DNA of 64,000 nucleotides, taken from positions 1-64,000 of the forward strand of contig JAJPGW010000002.1 in NCBI GenBank assembly GCA_021325575.1, given 5' to 3'. The position numbers and the translations under genes were made by a program. Below, piece by piece: positions 18,060 through 26,374 of the stretch (position 1 is its first letter; every line of letters starts with the position of its first letter). The notes under the pieces were generated by a model. The model was not told the origin of the DNA and did no database searches. It saw only the letters and a program-made list of their open reading frames with translations. The DNA is from Gammaproteobacteria bacterium. Lineage in GTDB: Bacteria > Pseudomonadota > Gammaproteobacteria > DSM-16500.

Positions 18060-18568
18060 GTATCAATATGCAAAAAGTAATTAATTTTTGGACCAATATG
18101 ATCAATAGAATTGATCAAGATATAACGATTGAATTAGATGCCATTATATATTGTAATAAAAGAGGACATGAAATTTGTGTAATGCATTTAATTGGTAAGA
18201 ATGTTTTTCCAAAAATGACAACAGATGAAATACTTCGCAATCCAAAAGCAATGTCTGGACTGAGTAAAGAAGATTTAATTACAATTGCTCAACTCGACAT
18301 GCAGATTAAACAAAGAAAACATTCTTTGCAGGTCGTAGAATTTGATCGAAATGGTACGGTAGTTCTAGAGGATCAGCTGAGAACTAGAAAACGATATTCG
18401 GAAAAGCTATTAATTTCACAACCTGAAATTTTGGATCGTATCAAAGGTAAAGATGCTTTTAGCTTAGGGTATAGAATAGGATATACAAATGGAAATCATT
18501 TAAAGAAAATAAAATTTTCTTCCATGAAAAAATTATTTGCTAAATTCTTTTTGAATTCACATTCATAA
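18056..18568 (+). CDS. unknown protein, third gene of the repressor-transporter operon
   Basis: 170 residues, starting in a 4-nt overlap (ATGA) with the transporter stop. It has no signal peptide or membrane segment. The N-terminal half includes NRIDQDITIELDAIIYCNKR and MHLIGKNVFPKMTTDEIL. The middle, KMTTDEILRNPKAMSGLSKE, resembles an acidic helical linker. The C-terminus is basic (KKIKFSSMKKLFAKFF). I do not recognise a family. Translational coupling to the YhhQ-like gene suggests a linked role, perhaps sensing or accessory. Confidence 0.6.
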   Translation: MSINMQKVINFWTNMINRIDQDITIELDAIIYCNKRGHEICVMHLIGKNVFPKMTTDEILRNPKAMSGLSKEDLITIAQLDMQIKQRKHSLQVVEFDRNGTVVLEDQLRTRKRYSEKLLISQPEILDRIKGKDAFSLGYRIGYTNGNHLKKIKFSSMKKLFAKFFLNSHS

Positions 18569-18579
18569 TTGGCATTTTT

Positions 18580-19494
18580 TTATAGCCTACTTCGGATTTT
18601 TGCCGTATCTAAAATATCCGTTGATTGGGCCGCATCTAAAGCTAATGCTTCCATTAATTCATTTTTTGTTTTTTCTGAATGTTTTGTTAATTCGAGCGTT
18701 GCAAAGCCTAAAGCGGTATAGATTTTTTTGGTACGTTTATCTTCTGCTAAAGCGCTCACATGATTTTTTATGGTTTGAACGTCACCTCTTTGCAGTGGCC
18801 CTGTTAATGCTTTGGTATGATCTAATCCTTGCAGATTTTGTAAAGCATCTTTCATTAACATGCTTGTTATCTTGCTTGCTGTTTCATGATCAACACCAGA
18901 TTTGTTGTATGCATTAACTGCCAAATGATGCAGTGTAACCAAATAATTATTAGCAAGAACACCTGCTGCATGGTAAAGTTTTTTTGCATCCTTTTTGATC
19001 TTAAATACTATGCCGCCAATTTTTTCAAATAGTCTAGTTATGTGAATTGTCGCTTCTTCGTCTCCCTCGATAGCGCAATAGGTGCCATTAAAGTTTTTTA
19101 TAGAGAACTCAGGATGTGCAAAACTTTTTATAGGATGAATACTCGCGGTATAACAGTTTAATAATTTTGCCGAGGCTAATACTCCAGATGTAAGAGAGCC
19201 ACTACAATGTACAATTATTGATCCCGGCTTTAACAATTTTTTAGAAACTAATTGATCGCATACATGTTGAATAGCATCGTCCCGTGTAGTAATAAAATAT
19301 ATTTCTGCTAATGGTAAATCATCGAGTGAAATGCATGCTTTCCCTTGGCCAATAAATTTTGTCGCGTCATTTGCGCTAGAAAAGGATTTGTTTAAAATAC
19401 CGTCGACCTGTACTAAATTATTATCTTTTAATAGATAGCCAATTGTTTTTCCTACCCGCCCACAACCAACTATATTTATTCTAGTACAAGACAT
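18580..19494 (-). CDS. Rossmann-fold/DUF2520 oxidoreductase-like protein
   Basis: 304 residues. The N-terminal dinucleotide-binding loop is INIVGCGRVGKTIGYLL (GxGxxG), followed by a domain like pyrroline-5-carboxylate reductase or NADP oxidoreductase (ITTRDDAIQHVCDQL, IIVHCSGSLTSGVL, SIHPIKSFA). The C-terminal helical DUF2520 domain contains YHAAGVLANNYLVTLHHLA and LTGPLQRGDVQTIKNHV, both strong family signatures. The reaction of this family is not established. It is convergent with the operon ending at 18568 (11-nt gap). Confidence 0.85.
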   Translation of the reverse strand: MSCTRINIVGCGRVGKTIGYLLKDNNLVQVDGILNKSFSSANDATKFIGQGKACISLDDLPLAEIYFITTRDDAIQHVCDQLVSKKLLKPGSIIVHCSGSLTSGVLASAKLLNCYTASIHPIKSFAHPEFSIKNFNGTYCAIEGDEEATIHITRLFEKIGGIVFKIKKDAKKLYHAAGVLANNYLVTLHHLAVNAYNKSGVDHETASKITSMLMKDALQNLQGLDHTKALTGPLQRGDVQTIKNHVSALAEDKRTKKIYTALGFATLELTKHSEKTKNELMEALALDAAQSTDILDTAKIRSRL

Positions 19495-19738
19495 TGAGCA
19501 CCTCTGTATGCTTTATTGAATTCGGAAAATTTAAAACAAATAAATAACAAAAACAATATATAATAAAAATATTTCATATATGATATAATTCTTATTGAAA
19601 AATCCATAAATAAAAGTAAAATTCGCAATTAATAACTAGCCTTTATGTTAGGAACATACCTTCTTTGTCTTCAGTTTATCAAGTCTTACCAAATAATTTC
19701 GGGAAATAATAAGTTTAAATTAAAAGGAGAAGTAAAGA

Positions 19739-20194
19739 ATGTCAGCAATGGAGCCTTTATATCGAATTGTTGGAATATTTTCTAATAATTTGACAAAACA
19801 AGAAAGATCGATTTTGGAAATTGAAATATTTGTGCGCATTTGCGAGGAGTTAAAAAAAATTTTTAAATCTAAATATAAAGATTATTTTTATTTAATGAAA
19901 TTTAATTTTGAAATGGAGAACGCAATGCTTGATACAAATTTACTAAAATATGTAATTAACGATATTTTATTAACCGAAGAATATTCAATGGAAGGGTTAG
20001 CTTATTACACGCAAACTTCTGTTGATGTGATTTCTGATTTGATTGCTGGCAGAAATGATACTCCCTCAGTTTATTTGTTTCGTAAAATTATTGATATTCA
20101 TCGATCGGTCAGAAAAAATTTATATGAAGAAATTATTAAAAAAATTAATTTTGGAAGCTCAAGAGGAGTACAGGCTAATCATGAGCAGTTTTAA
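19739..20194 (+). CDS. unknown AT-rich gene with a possible degenerate HTH
   Basis: 151 residues, preceded by GGAG 9 nt before the ATG. A TATAAT at 19584-19589 lies far upstream, with a leader of about 150 nt and no gene in the 244-bp gap from 19495. The segment YSMEGLAYYTQTSVDVISDL (residues about 82-101) followed by PSVYLFRKIIDIHR resembles a helix-turn-helix of the XRE type, but weakly. It is Lys/Ile/Asn-rich and has a much higher AT content than neighbours such as rpsF or glnA. No membrane segment is seen. The function is unknown, and a regulator is one possibility. Confidence 0.5.
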   Translation: MSAMEPLYRIVGIFSNNLTKQERSILEIEIFVRICEELKKIFKSKYKDYFYLMKFNFEMENAMLDTNLLKYVINDILLTEEYSMEGLAYYTQTSVDVISDLIAGRNDTPSVYLFRKIIDIHRSVRKNLYEEIIKKINFGSSRGVQANHEQF

Positions 20195-20223
20195 TGGATT
20201 GTAAATTTGATTCAAAAAACTAG

Positions 20224-20258
20224 ATGGGCCACTTATACGATCGCTATAAGTGGCCCAT
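20224..20258. terminator. perfect 14-bp palindrome after the AT-rich gene
   Basis: ATGGGCCACTTATA and its exact complement TATAAGTGGCCCAT around a 7-nt centre. It lies 30 nt after the stop at 20194. The 3' side has only TTTCG and no long T-run, so a terminator role is probable but not certain. A protein-binding or recombination site is the alternative. Confidence 0.55.
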
Positions 20259-20407
20259 TTCGTGTAATCTGGTTGTATTAGTATTATGGTAAGGATTACT
20301 ATTGGCTGTTCCTTTTCAGAGTTTGTCAGAGCAAGTTTCTCTATTTTTCTGTTTTTCATTTTAAATCAAGGTGTTATGTCTCATTCGTCTGATTGAGCTA
20401 TTTAATA

Positions 20408-20459
20408 TTACCCTATAAGGGTAATTATTTATTGAAAAAATAACCTAATAGGGTATAAT
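20408..20459 (+). promoter_or_regulatory. mqsRA promoter with two MqsA-type operators
   Basis: TTGAAA (20432-20437), 16 nt, TATAAT (20454-20459). One operator, TTACCCTATAAGGGTAA (20408-20424), is a perfect palindrome just upstream. A second, AACCTAATAGGGT (20442-20454), overlaps the spacer and -10. Both resemble the AACCT-spacer-AGGTT operators bound by E. coli MqsA. The predicted start of transcription (about 20466) falls on the ATG at 20465, so an mRNA from this promoter has no leader for that gene. Confidence 0.7.
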
Positions 20460-20464
20460 TAAAT

Positions 20465-20626
20465 ATGGAAAAGCGAGTAAGAACTTATGATTTGGAGGCT
20501 ATTAAGCTTGCCTTTTCGACGACAATAAAGCTACGTGTTACTGGTACAGCATTAAGAGATGCGCGCGCAATAGGGTTTCAGGTAGATGAGAGGGGTCATT
20601 TTATTATTTCCTTTAAGGAGAAATAA
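20465..20626 (+). pseudogene. mqsR: internally deleted MqsR toxin remnant
   Basis: 53 codons. The start MEKR...YDLEAIKLAFS and LRVTGTALRDARAIGF match the N-terminal half of MqsR-family mRNA interferases (about 98 residues). The last residues FIISFKEK match their C-terminus. About 45 residues in between are missing, the part that holds the YKSMT and WQDVY motifs and most catalytic residues of the RNase. The frame across the junction is kept, so a small protein could still be made, but it should not be an active toxin. The gene is followed after 3 nt by mqsA, whose ribosome site AAGGAG lies inside this gene's last codons. Confidence 0.8.
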
Positions 20627-20629
20627 CCA

Positions 20630-21040
20630 ATGAAATGCCATGCGTGTAATAAAGGTATTTTAAGTCAAAAGACAAAACCGCAAGTGTACACTTACAAGGG
20701 GAAATCTATAACGTTAGAGCAACCTGGTTTATGGTGCGATTCTTGCGAAGAAGGTATTTTAAACGGCGAAGATATCGCTAAAACTGAAAAGGCTTTTGAT
20801 GAGTTCAAGTCAAAAATTGATGGTTTGTTGCGGCCAGAAGAGATTCGTCATATTCGTAAAGATGTTCTTAAGCTGTCACAGGAAGAAGCGGGGAGAATAT
20901 TCGGTGGTGGTAAAAATGGATTTAGTCGGTATGAACGTGGGGAAATTAGACCGCTACCCGCTGTGAGTAATTTACTGAAATTACTCGAGCGGCATCCAGA
21001 GGATTTGAAGTATTTTTTTGATAAACATAAGACAGCATAG
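20630..21040 (+). CDS. mqsA: MqsA-type antitoxin and repressor
   Basis: 136 residues, full length. The N-terminal zinc domain has C3-x2-C6 and C36-x2-C39 (MKCHACNKG and LWCDSC). The C-terminal XRE helix-turn-helix carries the family motif EEAGRIFGGGKNGFSRYERG with the DNA-contacting Asn and Arg. It normally binds MqsR through the N-terminal domain and represses the operon through the C-terminal one. Because the upstream toxin is deleted, the antitoxin may now act only as a DNA-binding protein or guard against MqsR from elsewhere. The gene is adjacent to tRNA-Met on the opposite strand. Confidence 0.92.
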   Translation: MKCHACNKGILSQKTKPQVYTYKGKSITLEQPGLWCDSCEEGILNGEDIAKTEKAFDEFKSKIDGLLRPEEIRHIRKDVLKLSQEEAGRIFGGGKNGFSRYERGEIRPLPAVSNLLKLLERHPEDLKYFFDKHKTA

Positions 21041-21045
21041 AAAAG

Positions 21046-21119
21046 TGGCTATGGGTGGACTCGAACCACCGACCTCAGCATTATGAGTGCCGCGCTCTAA
21101 CCAGCTGAGCTACATAGCC
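21046..21119 (-). tRNA. tRNA-Met (CAU), elongator type
   Basis: Read on the - strand it begins GGCTATGTAGCTCAG and ends CCATAGCCA. The acceptor stem (GGCTATG/CATAGCC), D arm, anticodon loop CTCATAA with CAT, and GGTTCGAGTCC T arm are all present. CCA is not encoded. The sequence resembles elongator tRNA-Met. A tRNA-Ile2 with lysidine at C34 shares this anticodon and cannot be fully excluded by eye. Confidence 0.92.
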
Positions 21120-21241
21120 TTTGGAAGGCGCCTATTCTCGAAGTTTTTACCCTCGCTTGTCAAGAAATATGATATGGATGAATGAGTTAATAGCACATTT
21201 TTTGCCCCTTTAAAGGGTCCCAAAAAGCCCTTGTCAAAAAG

Positions 21242-21270
21242 TTGCATATCAGGGGGTTTTTGCGTAAAAT
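21242..21270 (+). promoter_or_regulatory. sigma70-type promoter of the rpsF operon
   Basis: TTGCAT (21242-21247), a 17-nt spacer and TAAAAT (21265-21270), leaving a leader of about 80 nt to the rpsF ATG. There is no other gene between the tRNA and rpsF. Confidence 0.6.
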
Positions 21271-21357
21271 CAGCTGCTTTTCGAAGGTCTTAATTTAATG
21301 ACCTTATCCTTGCCTACATTCCAGAGGAATTAGGCTTTAACCCATGAGGAAACCATA

Positions 21358-21804
21358 ATGAAACATTATGAAGTTGTTTTTTTAGTTCATCCGGATCAAA
21401 GCGAGCAAGTGCCTGCTATGATCGAACGTTACACCACCTTGGTCACCCAGAAAAAAGGCAAAATTCACCGCTCCGAAGACTGGGGCCGTCGTCAATTAGC
21501 TTATCCCATCAATAAATTATTAAAAGCGCACTATGTCTTAATGAATATTGAATGCGACAAAGAAACCGTTGATGAGCTTGGCAATGCCTTCCGTTATAAC
21601 GATGCAGTAATTCGCAATATGATCTTGAGTGCGAAAGGCGCAGTCAAAGATCCGTCACCGTTGTTGAAAGAAAAAGATGCCCGCCCAGAAGGCGGCATGC
21701 AGGATTCAGACGGTCACCACCGTTCCCGCAGCAGAAAACCGGTCGTGATGGATGATGAACGCAGCCCAGCTGAATTAGAAACTGAAATTGATACTAAAAA
21801 ATAA
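21358..21804 (+). CDS. rpsF: 30S ribosomal protein S6
   Basis: 148 residues. The first 100 are the normal S6 fold ([34 protein letters not shown] as [15 protein letters not shown], and the [12 protein letters not shown] strand). An extra acidic, Ser/Arg-rich tail of about 45 residues ([20 protein letters not shown]) follows, longer than in E. coli, where RimK adds glutamates to the C-terminus. First gene of the rpsF-rpsR-DUF2232-rplI run, with GAGGAAACC before the ATG. Confidence 0.97.
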   Translation: MKHYEVVFLVHPDQSEQVPAMIERYTTLVTQKKGKIHRSEDWGRRQLAYPINKLLKAHYVLMNIECDKETVDELGNAFRYNDAVIRNMILSAKGAVKDPSPLLKEKDARPEGGMQDSDGHHRSRSRKPVVMDDERSPAELETEIDTKK

Positions 21805-21815
21805 CGGAGCCGTCC

Positions 21816-22040
21816 ATGTCAAATTATTTTCGTCGTAAAAAATTCTGTTATTTTACCAGTAACAAAATTAAAGAAATCGATTACAAAGATGTTCATCTGT
21901 TGAAAAAATTTATTACTGAAAGTGGCAAAATCGTTCCTAGCCGCATCACAGGAACCAAAGCACGTTATCAGCGCCAATTAGCGGCTGCGATTAAGCGTGC
22001 GCGCTTTCTGGCTTTATTGCCTTATTGCGATAAGCATTAA
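21816..22040 (+). CDS. rpsR: 30S ribosomal protein S18
   Basis: 74 residues, standard length. It includes the family block [24 protein letters not shown] and the C-terminal [15 protein letters not shown]. It binds S6 and 16S rRNA in the platform of the small subunit. It starts 11 nt after rpsF with GGAG before the ATG. Confidence 0.97.
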   Translation: MSNYFRRKKFCYFTSNKIKEIDYKDVHLLKKFITESGKIVPSRITGTKARYQRQLAAAIKRARFLALLPYCDKH

Positions 22041-22055
22041 AATTTAAAGGGTACA

Positions 22056-22973
22056 ATGTTGTTACGCCGTTTTACGGATTTTGTATTGCAAGGCCGTGTG
22101 CAAGCGATGTCAGCTGCTTTTTTGCTGGCATTTATACCAGTGATTGGCACGGTCAGCATATTGATTGCAACACTCGTGACACTGCGCAAGGGTGCGTTTG
22201 AAGGTGCGCTGGTTTTAATTGCTAGCACATTACCCTTGGCTCTGAGTTATGCGATGTCAGGCGGGACAGAGGATATGTCTTTTACGCTTGTCATCCTAGT
22301 GATCATGATTTTCAGCAATATCTTGACCTGGTTTTTTGCCGTCATTTTAGAACGGTTTAATACCTGGAATTTTACGCTAGAATTAGCGGCATTGCTGGGG
22401 GTGCTCAGTATCGGTGTGATACATATGTTGTATCCCGATGTGCAAACTTGGTGGGAAGGTCATCTAACGACGTATTTCGCAAAAACCGTCGAAATGGCCG
22501 ACAAAATCAGTGCGAGCGATGCATCTAGCGCAGAAGCCCGCGCCATGGCAGTTGCGGCAATCAAACCGTATGCGACTGGTTTTGTAACGGTTGCGATTTT
22601 ATCGAATGCTTTGCTGCAATTATTGATTGCGCGCTGGTGGCAGGCTGCAATGTTTAATCCAGGCGGATTAAGACAAGAATTGCACCGCATTCGTTTAGGA
22701 CATGTTGCTGGAGTGATTTTTGTACTTGGCATCTTGTTAGCGTATGTGGGAAATGAATTTGCTTTAGATTCGATGCCGGTTTTGTATGTGACTTTTTTTG
22801 TAGCCGGTTTGAGTGTGATTCATTATTTTTTAAAAGGACCAAAGTGGGGATGGATAGGGTTAGGTATTATTTACCTAGGTGTTATCTGGATGGCCCCCTT
22901 CAGTATCATAATGATTGCGATGCTGGCATTATTTGATACCGGATTTGATTTTCGTAAACGATTAATATTATGA
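22056..22973 (+). CDS. DUF2232 (YybS-like) membrane protein
   Basis: 305 residues with about eight membrane segments, including VQAMSAAFLLAFIPVIGTVSIL near the N-terminus and VIWMAPFSIIMIAMLALFDTGFDFRKR at the C-terminus, typical of DUF2232. Gammaproteobacterial members are often found between rpsR and rplI, as here. The function is not established. The ECF-like fold has led others to suggest a transport-related role. AAAGGG lies 6 nt before the start. Confidence 0.85.
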   Translation: MLLRRFTDFVLQGRVQAMSAAFLLAFIPVIGTVSILIATLVTLRKGAFEGALVLIASTLPLALSYAMSGGTEDMSFTLVILVIMIFSNILTWFFAVILERFNTWNFTLELAALLGVLSIGVIHMLYPDVQTWWEGHLTTYFAKTVEMADKISASDASSAEARAMAVAAIKPYATGFVTVAILSNALLQLLIARWWQAAMFNPGGLRQELHRIRLGHVAGVIFVLGILLAYVGNEFALDSMPVLYVTFFVAGLSVIHYFLKGPKWGWIGLGIIYLGVIWMAPFSIIMIAMLALFDTGFDFRKRLIL

Positions 22974-22985
22974 GAGGTATTACCT

Positions 22986-23438
22986 GTGGAAGTGATCTTA
23001 CTAGAAAAAATTCGTAACTTAGGCGCATTAGGCGACAAAGTTAAAGTCAAACCCGGATTCGGTCGCAATTATTTAGTGCCAAATGGCAAAGCGGTCTATG
23101 CGACAGCTGACAACATTAAAAAATTCGAAGCACGCCGTGCTGAATTAGAAAAAGCAGAAGCAGCGCACTTGAAAGCAGCACAAGATCGTGCAGCAGCCCT
23201 CGTCACATTGCAAGTGGTTACCATCACTTCAAAATCCGGCGAAGAAGGCAAACTCTTCGGCTCCGTCGGTGTTCGCGATATCGCTGATGCCATCACCAAT
23301 GCAGGTGTCAATATTGCTAAAAGTGAAATTCATTTACCAATGGGCGCGATCCGCCAAGTGGGTGAATATGATATCGAAGTTGAACTGCATAGCGATGTAA
23401 ACGCAGTTATCAAAATCAATATTATTCCTGAAGGTTAA
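22986..23438 (+). CDS. rplI: 50S ribosomal protein L9
   Basis: 150 residues, standard length. The N-terminal domain [20 protein letters not shown] (GTG start) has the [11 protein letters not shown] signature. The long connecting helix and the C-terminal rRNA-binding domain ([31 protein letters not shown]) follow. GAGAGG precedes the GTG by about 9 nt. It is the last gene of the ribosomal run, and the next is separated by a hairpin repeat. Confidence 0.97.
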   Translation: MEVILLEKIRNLGALGDKVKVKPGFGRNYLVPNGKAVYATADNIKKFEARRAELEKAEAAHLKAAQDRAAALVTLQVVTITSKSGEEGKLFGSVGVRDIADAITNAGVNIAKSEIHLPMGAIRQVGEYDIEVELHSDVNAVIKINIIPEG

Positions 23439-23481
23439 TTTTGGCAGCGGGGTGCTCTCGCATAAGAGGTATCCCCCATGC

Positions 23482-23549
23482 TGTCATCCTGAGCGCAGCG
23501 AAGGATCTAGCCAACTTTGGTAAGATCCTTCGCTTCGCTCAGGATGACA
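23482..23549. repeat. inverted repeat, GTCATCCTGAGCG type
   Basis: TGTCATCCTGAGCG...AGCGAAGGATCT (23482-23508) is inverted at 23523-23549. The arms are 27 nt with one or two mismatches and a 14-nt loop. This short palindrome is widespread in host-associated and environmental bacteria. Here it separates rplI from dnaB and may end the ribosomal transcript. Confidence 0.9.
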
Positions 23550-23642
23550 AAAACGACTAGACCCTCGAATAATTCCTTTAGACAAACCAATTTAATAATG
23601 CGAAAATCCCGCTTAATCCACACTGATTAAGATGGCGCATTC

Positions 23643-25031
23643 ATGGAATCTTCTCAATCGATTAATAAAAAATCCAAACCGCGAACGGCCCCTACCATCT
23701 CTGTCAAAATCCCACCGCATTCTATCGAAGCTGAACAATCCGTGATCGGCGGCTTGATGCTGGATAATCGTGCTTGGGACCAGGTGGCTGACCGGGTTCG
23801 TGAAAGTGATTTTTATCGCCATGACCATCGTCTGATTTTCCGCATCATGGGGAGATTGACCGAACAAAATAAACCGCTCGATGTGTTGACCGTTTCTGAA
23901 GCATTGCGAGAAATGCACGAATTAGATAATGCCGGCGGCGAAGTTTATTTATTTGAATTGGCGAATAATACTCCAAGTGTTGCGAATATCACGGCCTATG
24001 CGGATATCGTCCGAGAGCGTTCCGTATTGCGCCAACTCATCGCAACGGCGAATGATATTGCAGGCCATGCTTTCAATCCAGAAGGCCGCACCAGTACTGA
24101 ATTACTAGATTTAGCAGAACGCCAAGTCTTTTCTATCAGCGAACAGGGTGCCCGCGTTGGCGGTCCCGTCAATATCAAAGATTTTCTCGCCAGCACCATG
24201 GATAAAATCGACACGCTGTTCCATTCGGATGATCCGATTACGGGGATTCCAACAGGCTATAACGATTTTGATGAAATGACTTCCGGTCTTCAAGCTTCAG
24301 ATCTCGTGATCATCGCCGGCCGACCATCCATGGGTAAAACCACTTTCGCGATGAATATTGCCGAGCACGTCGCAATAAAAAGTAAATTACCCGTCTTGAT
24401 TTTCAGTATGGAAATGCCCGGTGAATCGATCGTTATGCGCTTGCTTTCATCATTATGTCGCATTGATCAATTGCGAATTCGTACGGGAAAATTGCAAGAT
24501 GAAGATTGGCCGCGCATTAGCTCCACCGTCAGCATGTTATCCGAAGCGCCACTTTATATCGATGATATGCCCGCATTAAGTCCCGCCGAAGTCCGCGCCC
24601 GCGCGCGCCGTTTAGCGAAAGAACACGGCCAGCTTGGCATGATCATTGTGGATTATTTGCAGTTAATGCAAGTCCCCGGATTCAATGAAAATCGCACGGC
24701 AGAAATTTCTGAAATTTCGCGTTCATTAAAAAGTTTGGCCAAAGAATTAAAAGTTCCTGTTGTCGCACTTTCACAGTTAAATCGCAGTTTAGAACAACGC
24801 GCGGATAAACGTCCTGTCATGTCAGACTTACGTGAATCTGGCGCAATCGAACAAGATGCCGACCTCATTGTATTTATTTATCGCGATGAAGTTTACAACG
24901 AAAATACCGCTGACAAAGGCACTGCTGAAATTATTATTGCAAAACAACGTAACGGCCCCATTGGCAAAGTGCGCTTAACCTTTTTGGGTCAATACACTTG
25001 TTTTGAAAACTTTACCCGTAACCCTTATTAA
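23643..25031 (+). CDS. dnaB: replicative DNA helicase DnaB
   Basis: 462 residues, standard. The N-terminal domain PPHSIEAEQSVIGGLMLDN is typical. The RecA-like helicase domain has Walker A GRPSMGKTTF, Walker B IIVDYLQLMQVPG, LSQLNRSLEQR and the arginine-finger region KQRNGPIGKVRLTF. It unwinds DNA ahead of the replisome as a hexamer. There is no intein. The ribosome site is weak. It is followed 8 nt later by alr, a pairing common in gammaproteobacteria. Confidence 0.98.
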   Translation: MESSQSINKKSKPRTAPTISVKIPPHSIEAEQSVIGGLMLDNRAWDQVADRVRESDFYRHDHRLIFRIMGRLTEQNKPLDVLTVSEALREMHELDNAGGEVYLFELANNTPSVANITAYADIVRERSVLRQLIATANDIAGHAFNPEGRTSTELLDLAERQVFSISEQGARVGGPVNIKDFLASTMDKIDTLFHSDDPITGIPTGYNDFDEMTSGLQASDLVIIAGRPSMGKTTFAMNIAEHVAIKSKLPVLIFSMEMPGESIVMRLLSSLCRIDQLRIRTGKLQDEDWPRISSTVSMLSEAPLYIDDMPALSPAEVRARARRLAKEHGQLGMIIVDYLQLMQVPGFNENRTAEISEISRSLKSLAKELKVPVVALSQLNRSLEQRADKRPVMSDLRESGAIEQDADLIVFIYRDEVYNENTADKGTAEIIIAKQRNGPIGKVRLTFLGQYTCFENFTRNPY

Positions 25032-25039
25032 AAAAAATT

Positions 25040-26119
25040 ATGAGCCGTCCAACACAAATTACAATTAATCTTGCAGCGTTAAAACACAACGTCAAACAAA
25101 TTCGAAAAATTGCCCCGAAAAGTTCTATTCTGGCGATGGTGAAATCCAATGCTTACGGTCATGGATTGGAACGCATCGCACTCGCTTTATCTGATGTCGA
25201 AGCATTAGGTGTCGCGTGTCTCGAAGAGGGTACACTGTTACGAAAAGCTGGCGTGAAAAATCCGATTTTTTTGATGGAAGGATTATTTCGTCCCGATGAA
25301 TTAAAACGTGCGGTCGACTGCAATTTTACACTAATCGTCCATCAACCTGCACAAGTCGACATGCTGGAAAAAAATCCTAACATTACACCGCTGAATATCT
25401 GGTTGAAAATCGATACCGGCATGCATCGATTGGGATTTGATCCTAAAGATGTTTCAACGATGTATGAACGCTTAATGAAATGCACGTCAGTCAAAAAACC
25501 CATAGGATTGATGACGCATTTTGCTGAATCGGATTCGGTAGATCGTGCACCCACGCAAAATCAAATTACACTTTTTGATTCGCTCACTAAAAATTTAATT
25601 GGTCCACGCAGTCTTGCAAACAGCGGCGCGATTATTTCCTGGCCGACTGCACACAGCGATTGGGTGCGACCGGGAATTATGTTGTATGGCGCATCACCGA
25701 TTGCGGGACGCACGGGCAGTGAATTTGGATTAAAACCAGTGATGAGTTTTACTTCTGAATTAATTGCAATTCACAATTTAAAAAAAGGTGAACGTGTTGG
25801 TTACGGTGGGACCTGGACTTGTACCGAAGATATGCCGGTCGGTGTAATCGCAATGGGTTATGGCGACGGTTATCCGTGGCATGCAAAAAATGGCACGCCT
25901 ATGCTCGTAAATGGAAAATTATGTCCGCTAGTCGGCCGCGTATCGATGGATATGATCAATGTGGATTTACGCTCGCAACCGGAAGCAAAAGTCGGCGACA
26001 AAGTTATTTTGTGGGGGCCGGAATTGCCGGTTGAACTAATTGCGTCGCACAGCGCAACGGTTGGTTATGAACTACTGACGAGGATTACGCAGCGGGTGAG
26101 GGTAGTAGTGCAAGAATGA
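25040..26119 (+). CDS. alr: alanine racemase
   Basis: 359 residues, fold-type III PLP enzyme that makes D-alanine for peptidoglycan. The PLP lysine is in MVKSNAYGHG near the N-terminus. The second catalytic residue, Tyr, is in RVGYGGTW in the C-terminal domain. RVSMDMINVD matches the family motif near the dimer interface. It lies 8 nt after dnaB, so probably co-transcribed. There is no ribosome site of note. A composite inverted repeat follows the stop. Confidence 0.97.
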   Translation: MSRPTQITINLAALKHNVKQIRKIAPKSSILAMVKSNAYGHGLERIALALSDVEALGVACLEEGTLLRKAGVKNPIFLMEGLFRPDELKRAVDCNFTLIVHQPAQVDMLEKNPNITPLNIWLKIDTGMHRLGFDPKDVSTMYERLMKCTSVKKPIGLMTHFAESDSVDRAPTQNQITLFDSLTKNLIGPRSLANSGAIISWPTAHSDWVRPGIMLYGASPIAGRTGSEFGLKPVMSFTSELIAIHNLKKGERVGYGGTWTCTEDMPVGVIAMGYGDGYPWHAKNGTPMLVNGKLCPLVGRVSMDMINVDLRSQPEAKVGDKVILWGPELPVELIASHSATVGYELLTRITQRVRVVVQE

Positions 26120-26134
26120 TAAAAATGACACGTT

Positions 26135-26345
26135 TTCTGTGTCATCCCGCAAAACGTTCGTCCCGGTATTTTATCGTAGTTACTTAAACCCCACGAACGT
26201 TTCTGCGGGACCCGGGCTTTTAACAACCTTCCAGAATTCCACTTCCAACAAACGCCGCAAAATCCCGGGTCCCGCAGAATTGCTCGTGAGATCCTTGTGA
26301 TATTTTTTGAAACATCGACCGAGCAATTTGCGGGATGACACAGAA
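26135..26345. repeat. composite nested inverted repeat, 211 bp
   Basis: Outer 19-bp perfect arms TTCTGTGTCATCCCGCAAA (26135-26153) and complement (26327-26345). Inside are two further hairpins: one pairs AACGTTCGT with ACGAACGTT and TCCCGC with GCGGGA, the other pairs TTGCTCG with CGAGCAA. CCCGGG blocks face each other in the middle. It fills almost the whole 254-bp gap between alr and the next gene, where I see no coding sequence. Confidence 0.85.
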
Positions 26346-26374
26346 ATAAGTCTTTATTCTGCGGAATTTTAACT

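Noticed and set aside
16466-21045. A second copy of the tRNA-Met 3' end as att site
   Set aside because: No stretch matching TGGCTATGGGTGG was found by eye in the AT-rich block.
21046-21119. Call as tRNA-Ile (lysidine-modified CAU)
   Set aside because: Acceptor and D-arm sequence resemble elongator tRNA-Met more closely. The point needs a covariance-model score to settle.
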